A stretch of 64,000 nucleotides of DNA from Anaerolineales bacterium (GCA_020634875.1 JACKAX010000011.1:1-64000), one strand, 5' to 3'. Positions 51,205 to 60,776 are shown, counted from the stretch's first letter. Notes: generated by a model not told the origin, from the sequence alone. Translations and numbers: made by a program.

Positions 51205-52614
51205 TTACGCGGGGCGATTGAAAACGGCCAGTTGGGATGGCGCGCCGACGAGGGGGTCTTCGGGGCCGAGGGGGAGGTAGTGGACGGTGTAGCCGTGTTG
51301 GATGGCAACGGCGTCCGCCCAGGTTTGGAATTCGGGGCGGGTCCACTCGAAGCGGTGGTCGCGATGGCGGAATTTTCCTTTGGGGAGGGTGTCAAATTTG
51401 ACGTTGTATTCGGCGTTCGGGGTGGTGAGGACGACGGTTTGCGGGCGGGCGTATTCAAACAGAACGCGGGCAAAGGCGGCTAGGCGGGGCGGGTCGAGGT
51501 GTTCGATCACTTCCACCACGGCGGCCGCGTCAAAACCTTCCAGTCGTTGGTCGCGGTAAGTCAAAGAACCGTGGATCAGACGGATACGTTCTTTTTGTTT
51601 TTCAGGGAGGCTGTCGAGGCGCAGGCGATCCGCGGCGATTTCGAGAGCCTGGTGGGAGACATCCATGCCGATGATTTCGGTGAATTGACGGTCTTCAAGC
51701 AGTTTGCGGAGGAGCTTGCCTTCCCCACAGCCCAGGTCGAGGACACGATGTGCGCCACTTTGTCGGAGTACGGCGAGCACGGTGCCGAGGCGTTGTTCGT
51801 GGAGGTTTATGCGCTGTTCGAGGGCAGGTTCTGTCTCGGCAGTTTCTTCCGGTTCGGGCTGGTCTTCGAGTAGTTGGGCGAGGGCGGTGCGGATGAGGTG
51901 ACGCCGGTGGCGCAGGTAACGCGAGGTGATCAGGTCCCGTTCGGGGTGGGTGCGGAGCCATTCACCCCCGAAGGCGAGCAGTTTTTGCACTTCATCCTCC
52001 CCGACCCAATAGTGTTTTTCGTCATCTAAAACGGGGATGAGGACGTAGAGGTGCGCGAGGAGGTCTTGCAGGCGGCAGGTGTGGGCAAGGGTGAGGGTGT
52101 AATAGCGGCTTTCGCCCCAATCAGGAAACTGCGGATCGAGCGGGTGCTGTGCGGCGGTGAGGGTGTAGCCGAGGGGGGTGAATAAGCGGTCGAGCAACGC
52201 CGCCCCGGAACTACTGTTCCGCCCGCCTCGGCTGGGGAGCGGGGTGATCATCGCTTGAAGGGGGATGGGCGTTTGGGCCAGGGCCGCGTGTTCCTTCGCC
52301 TGCCCTTTCAACGCATTGCGATACACCTGGGCAATGGCGACGCTCATAAACGAAGAGGCGACATAAGGCCGGTCATTGACATATTGACCAAGCGCAAAGG
52401 TACGCCCGAACCATTCGCTCTCGCCCCGCACGAGGCCGACGGGGTCAATGTCGAGCAGGAGCGCGGCGGTGCAACGGGTTTCGGTGGTTTCCGGGTAGAA
52501 GATATGCGCCTGCCCAAAGTTGAGTGGAAAGGTCTGGACGCGTGCGGGGTGTTTGCCGAGTAGATAGCCGAGGTCAGTGGCGGGGGTGTGAGTGGTGGTG
52601 ATTGTGAGGAGCAT
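51205..52614 (-). CDS. hen1: 3' terminal RNA ribose 2'-O-methyltransferase Hen1
   Basis: The partner of Pnkp, 469 aa. The N-terminal half (residues 1-250) is the bacterial Hen1 domain that contacts and activates Pnkp ligase (LLTITTTHTPATDLGYLLGK ... YYTLTLAHTCRLQDLLAHLY). The C-terminal methyltransferase has the SAM motif VLDLGCGEG (291-299), and the metal-binding residues expected for Hen1 are present: Glu368, Glu371 and His372 in EVIEHL, and His417 or His420 in FRHRDHRFEW. It methylates the 2'-OH at the cut end before ligation, protecting repaired RNA from the same ribotoxin. It begins 68 bases after the GlpX-like gene. Confidence 0.96.
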   Translation of the reverse strand: MLLTITTTHTPATDLGYLLGKHPARVQTFPLNFGQAHIFYPETTETRCTAALLLDIDPVGLVRGESEWFGRTFALGQYVNDRPYVASSFMSVAIAQVYRNALKGQAKEHAALAQTPIPLQAMITPLPSRGGRNSSSGAALLDRLFTPLGYTLTAAQHPLDPQFPDWGESRYYTLTLAHTCRLQDLLAHLYVLIPVLDDEKHYWVGEDEVQKLLAFGGEWLRTHPERDLITSRYLRHRRHLIRTALAQLLEDQPEPEETAETEPALEQRINLHEQRLGTVLAVLRQSGAHRVLDLGCGEGKLLRKLLEDRQFTEIIGMDVSHQALEIAADRLRLDSLPEKQKERIRLIHGSLTYRDQRLEGFDAAAVVEVIEHLDPPRLAAFARVLFEYARPQTVVLTTPNAEYNVKFDTLPKGKFRHRDHRFEWTRPEFQTWADAVAIQHGYTVHYLPLGPEDPLVGAPSQLAVFNRPA

Positions 52615-52682
52615 GGTAACAAAGGCGAGGAGAGGTCGGAAGGAAGCTGTAATTCTACTCCATCATATAATAACTAACCGCT

Positions 52683-53669
52683 TCAAGCATTCACTTCGAC
52701 CCACTTATCCACCAGGTGTTCGGCGTGCATGGTGCGCCGGGTGCCGGTTTCGCCGCGCAGAACAAGGGAATTGGTTTCGGCTTTCGCCCCGCGGTAAATG
52801 ACGCCACGCCCCAACGGGCCATTCGTAATCCCTGTGGCGGCGAAAAAGACTTGCTCGCTCTTCACCAAATCATCTGCACGGAAGATTTTTTTGAGATCAT
52901 AACCATTGTCCAAGATTGTCGTCTTTTCCTGGGCATCTTGCGGAGCCAGCCGCCCTAAAAGCGTCCCCCCTAACGCTTTCACCGCACACGCGGCCAACAA
53001 TCCTTCGGGAATCCCGCCAATCCCCATCAACAAATCCACCCCCGTTTGCGGGATGCAGACCATCAGTGCCCCGACAATATCGCCATCCGGGCGCAGGATC
53101 ACATGCGCGCCGGTCGCCTGGATTTCCGCGATCAGATCAGCATGGCGCGGACGGTCAAGGACAAAGACGGAGAGATTATTTACCTTCATGCCCTTAGCGC
53201 GCGCGACCAGAGAAAGCGTCCAGGCGGGCGGCGCGTCCAGGCATTCGTCTACTAGATAAGGGGCAACGGTTTCGTCTACGATGATTTTTTCCATATAACG
53301 GGCATGGGGTGGGTGCCAGATCGCCCCGCGCGGGGCTACCGCGGCGGCAGAAATCACCCCCGGAAAGCCACGGGCCAACTGCATACGCCCATCCACCGGG
53401 TCCGCAAGGACATCGACCTCTGGCCCTTCGCCAGTGCCTACGACCTTCTCGCTGGACAACACGCGATCATGTTTCGGTTTATCTTCCTCGCCCAGCACAA
53501 TCCGCCCCTCAATCCGCATCGTGTTCAGCACATCGGCCATCGCTTGTGCGGCGGCATGATCGGCATCCTGCGGATGGCCGCGCCCAAGCCACTGCCCTGC
53601 CGTCAGCGCGGCGGCTTCTGTCGCCCGCAAGAGTTCCATGCCCAGGTTACGCGGTAATTTTACTTCCAT
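52683..53669 (-). CDS. GlpX-like sugar phosphatase with altered active-site motif
   Basis: A protein of 328 aa of the class II fructose-1,6-bisphosphatase family (Li-sensitive phosphatase superfamily). Conserved: AAALTAGQWLGRG, GVDLLMGIGGIPEGLLAA and FFAATGITNGPL. Altered: the usual GRGDK reads GRGHP, GEGExD reads GEEDKP, and the metal/phosphate motif DPxEGT reads DPVDGR, replacing the conserved Thr by Arg. The metal-ligand Asp and an acidic residue are kept, so activity is possible but substrate choice may differ. Its ATG shares a base with the SulP stop (TAATG), so it is coupled to anion transport, an odd setting for a gluconeogenic enzyme. Confidence 0.82.
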   Translation of the reverse strand: MEVKLPRNLGMELLRATEAAALTAGQWLGRGHPQDADHAAAQAMADVLNTMRIEGRIVLGEEDKPKHDRVLSSEKVVGTGEGPEVDVLADPVDGRMQLARGFPGVISAAAVAPRGAIWHPPHARYMEKIIVDETVAPYLVDECLDAPPAWTLSLVARAKGMKVNNLSVFVLDRPRHADLIAEIQATGAHVILRPDGDIVGALMVCIPQTGVDLLMGIGGIPEGLLAACAVKALGGTLLGRLAPQDAQEKTTILDNGYDLKKIFRADDLVKSEQVFFAATGITNGPLGRGVIYRGAKAETNSLVLRGETGTRRTMHAEHLVDKWVEVNA

Positions 53670-55819
53670 TAGTCACCTTCCATACCTTCAATGGCGCCGA
53701 TCAGGTTCGCGGCCTCCCAAGCCGTCATCCCCCCCTGCAAAATGCGGACGGAGGTGAACCCTTTCGTAAAGAGTTCCGCCGCGGCGCGGGTACTGCGGCG
53801 TCCGCCCTGGCAGACGAAAACGGTAGGCTGGGCGGGGTCAAGTTGTTCCGGGGCGCGTAACAACGCCGGGAGGGAGATTAAACGCGCGCCCGGAATATGA
53901 AAACGTTTGAATTCGCGCGGCTCGCGCACGTCCACCACGAGGGGTGGGGTAAGGGTGTGCATTTCGCGCCATAAAATGTTGGCCGGCACTTCCGGGACCG
54001 CAATGTGGGGGCGGCTGGTATGGGTAAGCTCGCCCACCAAATCAAGCCGTTTGGCCAGAGATTGGCATTCTTTAAAAGCCCGGATAGGGCACTCATAGAT
54101 ACAAATGGCCGGGTCAAGGACTTTGTAAAACATATGTCCCAGTGCATCCTGATCGCGGACCAAAAGATGATCTGCCCCCAACATCGCAAGAAACCCGGAA
54201 CTCTGCATAATTTCCAGGATGGGGGCCTTGCACCGGCTGAGGAACACATCACCACCCATTTGACGATAGGTGCGGACGGTCGCTTCCAACGCATGAATGC
54301 CACTGATGTCACAATGCTCCATGCTTTGCAGGCGGAATAACAGATACCGTTGTTCGGGATGCTGTTCCCGGTAATGTGCCAGGAAATCTTCAACGTGGTG
54401 CACGGCCCCGAAATAGAGATCGCCCAGAATTTCGATAATCCCCAGTTGCGGACAACTTGCGCGCCCTTCTTCGGAGACGAGAAATTGATACGTCTCATTC
54501 GGCACGACCGCCATTACGCGGGGGGTACTGGTTTGCAATAAGTAATACACCAGTGAAATCGAAATCCCCGACAAGACCGCATATTCCAAAGGTAAAGCCA
54601 GCGCCGCAAACAAGGTGGCGACCATGATGACCCGATCCCCGCGTCCACCCTGCCAGATGCGCTTGATTTCCTGACGATCCACCAACCCATAGGCGGTCAA
54701 GATCAGCACCCCGGCCAGGGCCGCCATCGGAATATAGCGTGCGAGGGGGGCAAAGACCAACATACTGACCAAAACGATCAGCCCGGCAAAGACGCTCGCG
54801 AGCGAAGTGACCGCCCCCGCCTTGTAATTCACCGCCGACCGCGTAAACGATCCCGAACAAGGGTAGGCCGAAAATAAGCCGCACACCAGATTCGCCAGCC
54901 CTTGCCCAATGAATTCCTGATTGCTGTCCAACCGTTGGCGGGTTTGGGCGGCAATCACGCGTCCAATGGACATCGTCTCGACCAACCCGATTGCCGCGAC
55001 CGCCAACGCCCCCGGCACGAGTTCGCCGAGCAGTTTGAAGTCCAGCCCGGCCAGGTCCGCCATTGCGGGCAGGCTGCGCGGTAACTCACTGATGACGCGC
55101 ACGCCCTGCGCTTCGAGGTCAAAGAGAGCCACCAGGGAAGAGGTTATCACCATTGCCAGGAGGGCACCCGGCAGCCGTGGGTTGAGGCGTTTGAACCCCA
55201 GCACCGCCAAAATCGCGAGTACCCCTAACCCCAGACTGATGGCGTGCGTTTGGGCGAGATTCCCGACGACTAAACTCAGCGTTTCCCGTAAACCAGGGGT
55301 GGACGGGATACTTAGCCGCAACAAGTGGCGCAGTTGCCCGGCAAAGATTAACACCCCGGCCCCCGCTGTAAACCCGACAATTACCGAATCGGAGACAAAA
55401 TTGACCATCACCCCCAACCGGGCGATTCCCATCCCCAGGCGAAACACCCCCACCAACAAAGCCAAAAGCCCCGCCGTGACCAGATATTCCGGCGTGTTCG
55501 GCCTGGCAATCAGCAAGAGGGCGGAGAGCACCAGCAGGGACGTGGTATTGGTGGGGCCGGTTTGGACATGATTGGAGGACCCCCACAACCCCGCGATAAT
55601 GGACCCTGCAATCGCGGTGTACAACCCCATTTCCGGGGGGAGTTCGGCGATGAGGGCAAAGGCAATCGCCTGGGGGAGCATAATGATGGCGACAGTTAAT
55701 CCCGCTAGGAAATCCGGGCGCAAATACTCTTTGCGATACCCGCGGAGGATTGCCACGGGCCGCAGGAAATAGTGCCAGGTGGCTTGCAATTCAGTGCGGA
55801 GGGTGTGATTGAGGGTCAT
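53669..55819 (-). CDS. SulP anion transporter with STAS and rhodanese domains
   Basis: A membrane transporter of 716 aa. The first 430 residues are the SulP core of about 12-14 helices (DFLAGLTVAIIMLPQAIAFA, ANLVCGLFSAYPCSGSFTRS). A cytoplasmic STAS domain follows (about 440-555, with the phospho-site-like region MEHCDISGIHALE). After a Cys-containing link (YECPIRAFKECQSL) comes a rhodanese domain (about 600-705, VVDVREPREFKRFHIPGARL) with the active Cys in VFVCQGGRRSTR. SulP members move sulfate, bicarbonate or similar anions. The sulfatase genes just upstream point to sulfate. It starts 35 bases after the maturase gene. Confidence 0.92.
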   Translation of the reverse strand: MTLNHTLRTELQATWHYFLRPVAILRGYRKEYLRPDFLAGLTVAIIMLPQAIAFALIAELPPEMGLYTAIAGSIIAGLWGSSNHVQTGPTNTTSLLVLSALLLIARPNTPEYLVTAGLLALLVGVFRLGMGIARLGVMVNFVSDSVIVGFTAGAGVLIFAGQLRHLLRLSIPSTPGLRETLSLVVGNLAQTHAISLGLGVLAILAVLGFKRLNPRLPGALLAMVITSSLVALFDLEAQGVRVISELPRSLPAMADLAGLDFKLLGELVPGALAVAAIGLVETMSIGRVIAAQTRQRLDSNQEFIGQGLANLVCGLFSAYPCSGSFTRSAVNYKAGAVTSLASVFAGLIVLVSMLVFAPLARYIPMAALAGVLILTAYGLVDRQEIKRIWQGGRGDRVIMVATLFAALALPLEYAVLSGISISLVYYLLQTSTPRVMAVVPNETYQFLVSEEGRASCPQLGIIEILGDLYFGAVHHVEDFLAHYREQHPEQRYLLFRLQSMEHCDISGIHALEATVRTYRQMGGDVFLSRCKAPILEIMQSSGFLAMLGADHLLVRDQDALGHMFYKVLDPAICIYECPIRAFKECQSLAKRLDLVGELTHTSRPHIAVPEVPANILWREMHTLTPPLVVDVREPREFKRFHIPGARLISLPALLRAPEQLDPAQPTVFVCQGGRRSTRAAAELFTKGFTSVRILQGGMTAWEAANLIGAIEGMEGD

Positions 55820-55854
55820 CGCTTCAGGAGAAAACGAAGGGGCAGAAGCATGAA

Positions 55855-57189
55855 TTATTTTCGCCCGCGGCGTTTTTTCTTGTGCGTTGCGGGGGGGGAA
55901 GTTTTTTCGGAGGGATACCCCGGCACGGCCTCGCGTGCGACCAACTCCATGATTTCGGCAGGGGCGCGGCGCATTTTGAGCAGGGTGGCCATCATCTTCA
56001 TCGGGGCATCCACGTGGTTGAAGAAGGCTTTATACCCCGCACATAGATAGTTCAAGCCCGCTTCCCCGTCGGGCGTGTGGATAAACCGGTTCTTGGGACA
56101 GCCGCCGTGACAGGCAAAGCGCACTTCGCACTGGCGGCAATATTGCGGGAGGGTATTTAATTTTGCCGCGCCAAACTGGCGTTGTTTGTCGGAAGCGACC
56201 AGTTCGAGCATATTTTCGGTTTGAATGTTCCCGAGGAGATAGTCTGGTTCGACAAAGTGATCGCAACTATACAAATCGCCGTTGTGTTCCAGCGCCAACG
56301 CCTGACCGCACGTGGGTGCGAAGATGCACAACCCGCCCGGCTGTCCTAGCCACGCGCCCAACGCCACATCAAACATTTGCACATATATCTGTCCCACATC
56401 CTGCCGCACCCATTCATCGAAAATAGCGCTCAGAAACGCCCCATATTTGGCCGCATCAACTGAACGCTTGGTGACGAGACTCCCGGTTTGGGTGTACAAC
56501 GGGCGTTCGCCGCCATCCCGTTCGCTCCAGCCGAGGTTCGCCAACGGCAAAAGCTGCGAGGTGGCCCGTTCGATGATGGGGATAAACTGGATGAACTGGG
56601 TTTTTAGTTCGTCGCGGAAGAAGCGGTAGACTTCCAGGGGGTGATCCTGATTGGCGGCGTGGACTGTGCATAGGATGTTGTATTCGACCCCATGGTCAAC
56701 GAGCAACTGCCAACCCCGCATGACCTGATGAAAACTTCCAGCCCCGCCTTTGTTCACGCGGTACGCATCGTGCAGTTCTTGTGGCCCATCTACGCTGAGG
56801 CCGATGAGGAAGTTATGCTGTTTAAAGAAGCGCCCCCAGGCTTCATCCAATAACGTGCCGTTGGTTTGCAGGGCGTTTTGAATCGTCATCCCCGGTTTGG
56901 CGTGTTTCTGCTGATAGAACATCACCCGTTCAAAAAATTCCAGCCCCATGATGGTGGGTTCGCCCCCCTGCCAGGCAAAGGTCACTTCAGGGATACGCTG
57001 CGCTTCGATATACTGCTTGATGAAGTTTTCCAGCAGTTCGTCGGCCATGCGGAAGCGACTGCCCGGGTACATCATCTCTTTGGAGAGGAAGTAGCAGTAT
57101 TTACAATCTAGGTTGCAGATCGCCCCCGTGGGCTTGGTCATCACGTGGAAGGCGCGGATGGGAGAAGGAGAAGCTTTATTCTCGGTCAT
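55855..57189 (-). CDS. Anaerobic sulfatase-maturating enzyme (radical SAM)
   Basis: A protein of 444 aa that converts the active-site Cys of a sulfatase to formylglycine without oxygen. The radical-SAM cluster motif is CNLDCKYC (Cys25, Cys29, Cys32) in the family context KPTGAICNLDCKYCYFLSKE. TFAWQGGEPTIMGLEFF and LSVDGPQELHDAYRVN are also characteristic. A SPASM cysteine-rich region follows (CIFAPTCGQALALEHNGDLY, YCRQCEVRFACHGGCPKNRF) for auxiliary clusters, and the tail is very basic. It lies 66 bases downstream of its evident client sulfatase. A TATAGT box precedes the start, so a secondary promoter is possible. Confidence 0.95.
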   Translation of the reverse strand: MTENKASPSPIRAFHVMTKPTGAICNLDCKYCYFLSKEMMYPGSRFRMADELLENFIKQYIEAQRIPEVTFAWQGGEPTIMGLEFFERVMFYQQKHAKPGMTIQNALQTNGTLLDEAWGRFFKQHNFLIGLSVDGPQELHDAYRVNKGGAGSFHQVMRGWQLLVDHGVEYNILCTVHAANQDHPLEVYRFFRDELKTQFIQFIPIIERATSQLLPLANLGWSERDGGERPLYTQTGSLVTKRSVDAAKYGAFLSAIFDEWVRQDVGQIYVQMFDVALGAWLGQPGGLCIFAPTCGQALALEHNGDLYSCDHFVEPDYLLGNIQTENMLELVASDKQRQFGAAKLNTLPQYCRQCEVRFACHGGCPKNRFIHTPDGEAGLNYLCAGYKAFFNHVDAPMKMMATLLKMRRAPAEIMELVAREAVPGYPSEKTSPPATHKKKRRGRK

Positions 57190-57255
57190 ATTTTTAGCAC
57201 TATATCTTGATTTTCTTCATCTATGACAGGCTGTCCCCCTTTGCATTTTACCCCA

Positions 57256-58734
57256 TCAATCTTGAGCCGAGATCAAGCCGATGCGGATAAATTGTTCATC
57301 TGGGGCGTTTGCTTGCCGCATTAATGCGGTGAGTTTCTCGCACATCTTTTTGGTCAGGGCTTCATCATTAATCGGATGTTCTTGCATCGGGTCCGTTTTG
57401 ATGTTGAATAATAAATCGTGCCGCTGGAATTCATTGGGCGGTTGGGTTTTGACGGGAATTTTGGGAACCGGCATTCCCTTAGAGAAGGGGTAGATAACGT
57501 ATTCAAATTTTTGGTCTAAGTCTATATCCCAGGCGGAATGCATCATCCAGGTGTATTTAAAAAGTGGGGTGTTGTCAGGCGTGTGGGCAGCGCGTAAGAA
57601 AATGTAATCCTCGTCAATCATTCCTACCATCTGTCCAAAGTAGCCAAACAAACCGTTTTCCCGAACAGTTTCATCATGCGTGAGAACGGGGGTCATGCTA
57701 CGCCCTTGCATATCCGCCGGAAGGGGGAGGTTGAAATAATCCAAGAGGGTGGCAGGGAGATCAATGGTTTGAACCAAAGCTTGACGTCTGACACCCTGAA
57801 GAGGGTTGCGAGGATCCCAAATGAAGAGGGGAATGTGGGCAAGTTCATTGTAGACCGGCATATAATTTTTCGACCAGAATCCCTTTTCCGAGAGGAAATG
57901 CCCGTGATCGGTACAGACAATCAACAAAGTGTCTTCCCACATCTGGTTTTCATCCATGAACTGCATCACACGCCCCAACTGCTCATCACAATAGGTTACG
58001 AGCGCTTTATAACAGGCCCGTAAATGTTCCACTTCTTCGGGAGTTTCGGTAACGGTACTATATAAATCCCAATCAAAGATTGGGCCTGTATAGTTGTCGG
58101 GATAGAGCGCTTTCAGGCGGGGTGGAACATCGAAAGGCTCATGAGGGTCGAAAGTTTCAATAGTCAAGAACCAATTGTCAGCATCTTTGTTTTCAGCAAG
58201 AAATTCCAAACCTTTTGAAAAGGTCTGATACATGGGGCGTTTTTCTTCATCATCTTGCCAAACGGTGCGGTTAATCATGTCTTGATCGGCTAAATTTACG
58301 GTCGGGCTTAACACGCGGGTGTTCCGTTTTGGAGTATCCACACCACCTATTTTCGCGATCCAGGGATCCCCTTCTTGGCCGCGAATGGCTTCCCATGTTT
58401 TGTACTGGCAGTGATAGTTTCCCCCGGCGTTTTCCCAGTAGTGGTAATGATCTGAGACGAGATGAGTGTGGACTCCCGCTTGGGCCAATATGCGGGGAAC
58501 GGAATCATCAAATGGTTCAATATAGCCCCACGGGGCATGTAAGAAGTTGTAACGACCCGTATGCAGATCGCGGCGCGCAGGCATACAGGGCATTGAACCA
58601 ACGTAGCAATTGTCAAATTGCACGGTACGCTTGGCGAGTTCGAGAAAATGAGGGGTTTGCGTACCTGTGGTCGTTTCGTAAGGTTCGAGGAAACGGCGAT
58701 TGAGGCTGTCAAACATCACCATGATCGCTTTCAT
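57256..58734 (-). CDS. Cytoplasmic Cys-type sulfatase
   Basis: A sulfate-ester hydrolase of 492 aa of the alkaline-phosphatase fold. The formylglycine site is Cys50 in MPCMPARRDLHTGR, the Cys-type C-x-P-A-R motif that the neighbouring maturase can modify. Metal ligands are in MVMFDSLNR (Asp9) and in LLIVCTDHGHFLSEKGFW. There is no signal peptide: the protein begins with the first core strand, so desulfation happens inside the cell. AAGGAG lies about 9 bases before the ATG. It directly follows the OppF-type gene (36 bases), linking it to import. The substrate (sulfated sugar or aryl sulfate) is not determinable. Confidence 0.93.
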   Translation of the reverse strand: MKAIMVMFDSLNRRFLEPYETTTGTQTPHFLELAKRTVQFDNCYVGSMPCMPARRDLHTGRYNFLHAPWGYIEPFDDSVPRILAQAGVHTHLVSDHYHYWENAGGNYHCQYKTWEAIRGQEGDPWIAKIGGVDTPKRNTRVLSPTVNLADQDMINRTVWQDDEEKRPMYQTFSKGLEFLAENKDADNWFLTIETFDPHEPFDVPPRLKALYPDNYTGPIFDWDLYSTVTETPEEVEHLRACYKALVTYCDEQLGRVMQFMDENQMWEDTLLIVCTDHGHFLSEKGFWSKNYMPVYNELAHIPLFIWDPRNPLQGVRRQALVQTIDLPATLLDYFNLPLPADMQGRSMTPVLTHDETVRENGLFGYFGQMVGMIDEDYIFLRAAHTPDNTPLFKYTWMMHSAWDIDLDQKFEYVIYPFSKGMPVPKIPVKTQPPNEFQRHDLLFNIKTDPMQEHPINDEALTKKMCEKLTALMRQANAPDEQFIRIGLISAQD

Positions 58735-58770
58735 ATTGGAAGACTCCTTGTGGGTGTTCAGGAATAAAAA

Positions 58771-59811
58771 TTATGCGTAGTCTTTTACCGCGCAAAGAGA
58801 TTGAGGCTGAGGCTGTTCACCCTGATCGGCGTATAAAAAGCACATCACTTTGCGGTTTTGGAACTCTACGATGGGTGGTTTCTGCTGCCGGCAAATATCC
58901 ATCACCTTGGGACAACGATCTGCGAATAAGCAACGCGGGCTTTCATCGGTGAGGTCGGGAAGTTGTTCGCTAGCGTTGATGATGTATTCTTCCTCGCGGA
59001 AAGGTTCCGGGGTACTGGCGAGGAGAAGTACCGTGTAAGGATGATATGGCTCTTGAATCACTTCATTAATATCCCCAATTTCGACACAATTTCCCGCGTA
59101 CATCACGATGATACGTTCTGCCATATACCGAGCTGAGGCCAAGTTGTGGGTGATGTACATAAACGTGAGGTTTTCCTCGCGCTTAAGTTTAAGGAGCAAA
59201 TTCATAATATCAATGCCAATGGAAACATCGAGCATGGAAGTGGGTTCGTCAGCCACAATGATGGAAGGGTTGACTGCAATCGCCCGGGCAATCACAATGC
59301 GCTGTCGCTGTCCGCCTGACAATTGATTGGGATATTTTTCCATGTAATCTTCGGCAGGGGTAAGGCCCACCTTTTCGAAGATGTCAAAAACGGTTTCGTC
59401 CACTTCATGGCGGGAAAGATGCGGGTTATGGATTTCAACGGCACGCCCGACAATGTCACGCGTTTTGTGAGCAATATTCAAAGAACCGAAGGGGTCCTGG
59501 AAGATAATTTGGACTTTGCTGCGAAATGCTTTTAGCTCATTTGGACTCATGCCGTGGGAAACATCACGTCCATCCACAAATATTTTGCCTGAAGTTGGGT
59601 CGAGCAACTTGGTAATCATTTTTGCCATCGTTGTTTTTCCGCAACCCGATTCACCCACGATGGCAAGCGCCTCTCCAGGAGAAATGTCAAAGGTGACATC
59701 GCTCACCGCATTCAACCATTTCCGTCGGGTGAACAGGCCTCCACTTTTGGGGAATTTTTTAGAGACATGCTCAAACTGAATCGTTACTTTATTTTCGTTC
59801 ATGTTCATCAC
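58771..59811 (-). CDS. Oligopeptide/oligosaccharide ABC transporter ATPase (OppF-type)
   Basis: An ATPase subunit of 346 aa. Walker A is GESGCGKTT (about 54-62), the signature is [14 protein letters not shown] and Walker B is IIVADEPTSMLDV. The C-terminal cysteine segment CLFADRCPKVMDICRQQ is the Opp/Dpp-specific tail that can bind an iron-sulfur cluster. The GTG start overlaps the OppD-type stop by four bases. It pairs with the OppD-type ATPase as a heterodimer. Confidence 0.93.
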   Translation of the reverse strand: MMNMNENKVTIQFEHVSKKFPKSGGLFTRRKWLNAVSDVTFDISPGEALAIVGESGCGKTTMAKMITKLLDPTSGKIFVDGRDVSHGMSPNELKAFRSKVQIIFQDPFGSLNIAHKTRDIVGRAVEIHNPHLSRHEVDETVFDIFEKVGLTPAEDYMEKYPNQLSGGQRQRIVIARAIAVNPSIIVADEPTSMLDVSIGIDIMNLLLKLKREENLTFMYITHNLASARYMAERIIVMYAGNCVEIGDINEVIQEPYHPYTVLLLASTPEPFREEEYIINASEQLPDLTDESPRCLFADRCPKVMDICRQQKPPIVEFQNRKVMCFLYADQGEQPQPQSLCAVKDYA

Positions 59812-60776
59812 TGTTCCATTTTGTTGTAACAGGCAACATTGTGACCTGAACTTAGGGCTTCAAAGGCCGGGGGAGTTTCCTTACAAATATCCTGTTTCCG
59901 GTGGCAACGATCATAGAAAAAACAACCCTTGGGAGGGGTGATTAAATCTGGAATGCTCCCAGGTATCCCTTCCAATTTGCGGAGGGGGCCGACCAGCGAG
60001 GGAAACGCCTTCAACAAACCATTTGTGTAGGGGTGGGCAGGCTGTTCCAAAAGGATATCCACTGGAGCTACCTCTACCATTTTTCCGGCATACATCACCC
60101 CAATGCGGTCACACATTTGCAACATCAACGGGAGATCATGGGTAATAAACAAGATGGAAAAGCCCATCATATCTTTCAGTTGCACAATCTTTTTGATGAT
60201 GTTGTATTGCACAACGACATCTAACGCGGTGGTTGGCTCGTCAAAGATGACCAACTTCGGATTGAGGGCAAGGGCCATGGCGATGGCAACCCGTTGGCGC
60301 TGCCCGCCAGACAATTCATGGGGAAAGGCATCCAAGCGGTCGGTAGAAATATTGACCAGCCCCAGCAGTTTTTCGGCGCGGGCGTTGGCTTCTTTTGGCG
60401 AAACCTCTTCATGTGCCGTAATGGCATCCATAAGTTGGCTGCGAATAGTCACTACTGGGTTGAGGTTATTCATGGCACTTTGGGCAACGATGGAGGCCTT
60501 CGCCCAGCGAAACGTACGCATCTCTTCTTTGCTAAAAGCCAAAATGTTTTGGCCTTCGAACTCAATGCTGCCGCTGGTCACAGTCGCGGCCCCTTTTAAT
60601 AGGCGCATAATGGTGAAGGCCATCGTCGTTTTTCCACACCCTGACTCTCCGGCTAACCCAAAAAACTCACCTTTTCGAATATCAAAACTTACATTGTTTA
60701 CGGCGTGTACGTTTCCCCGAGCAGCTTTGTACTCAACAGAAACACCTTTTACCGATAAGAGAACATCATTATCCAT
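59808..60776 (-). CDS. Oligopeptide/oligosaccharide ABC transporter ATPase (OppD-type)
   Basis: An ATPase subunit of 322 aa. Walker A is GESGCGKTT (about 42-50), the signature is [17 protein letters not shown] and Walker B is LVIFDEPTTALDV. The C-terminal segment CFFYDRCHRKQDICKE is the Opp/Dpp-type Cys motif. The start at 60776 has AAGG upstream at good spacing; a GTG nine bases earlier is the alternative. Confidence 0.93.
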   Translation of the reverse strand: MDNDVLLSVKGVSVEYKAARGNVHAVNNVSFDIRKGEFFGLAGESGCGKTTMAFTIMRLLKGAATVTSGSIEFEGQNILAFSKEEMRTFRWAKASIVAQSAMNNLNPVVTIRSQLMDAITAHEEVSPKEANARAEKLLGLVNISTDRLDAFPHELSGGQRQRVAIAMALALNPKLVIFDEPTTALDVVVQYNIIKKIVQLKDMMGFSILFITHDLPLMLQMCDRIGVMYAGKMVEVAPVDILLEQPAHPYTNGLLKAFPSLVGPLRKLEGIPGSIPDLITPPKGCFFYDRCHRKQDICKETPPAFEALSSGHNVACYNKMEQ

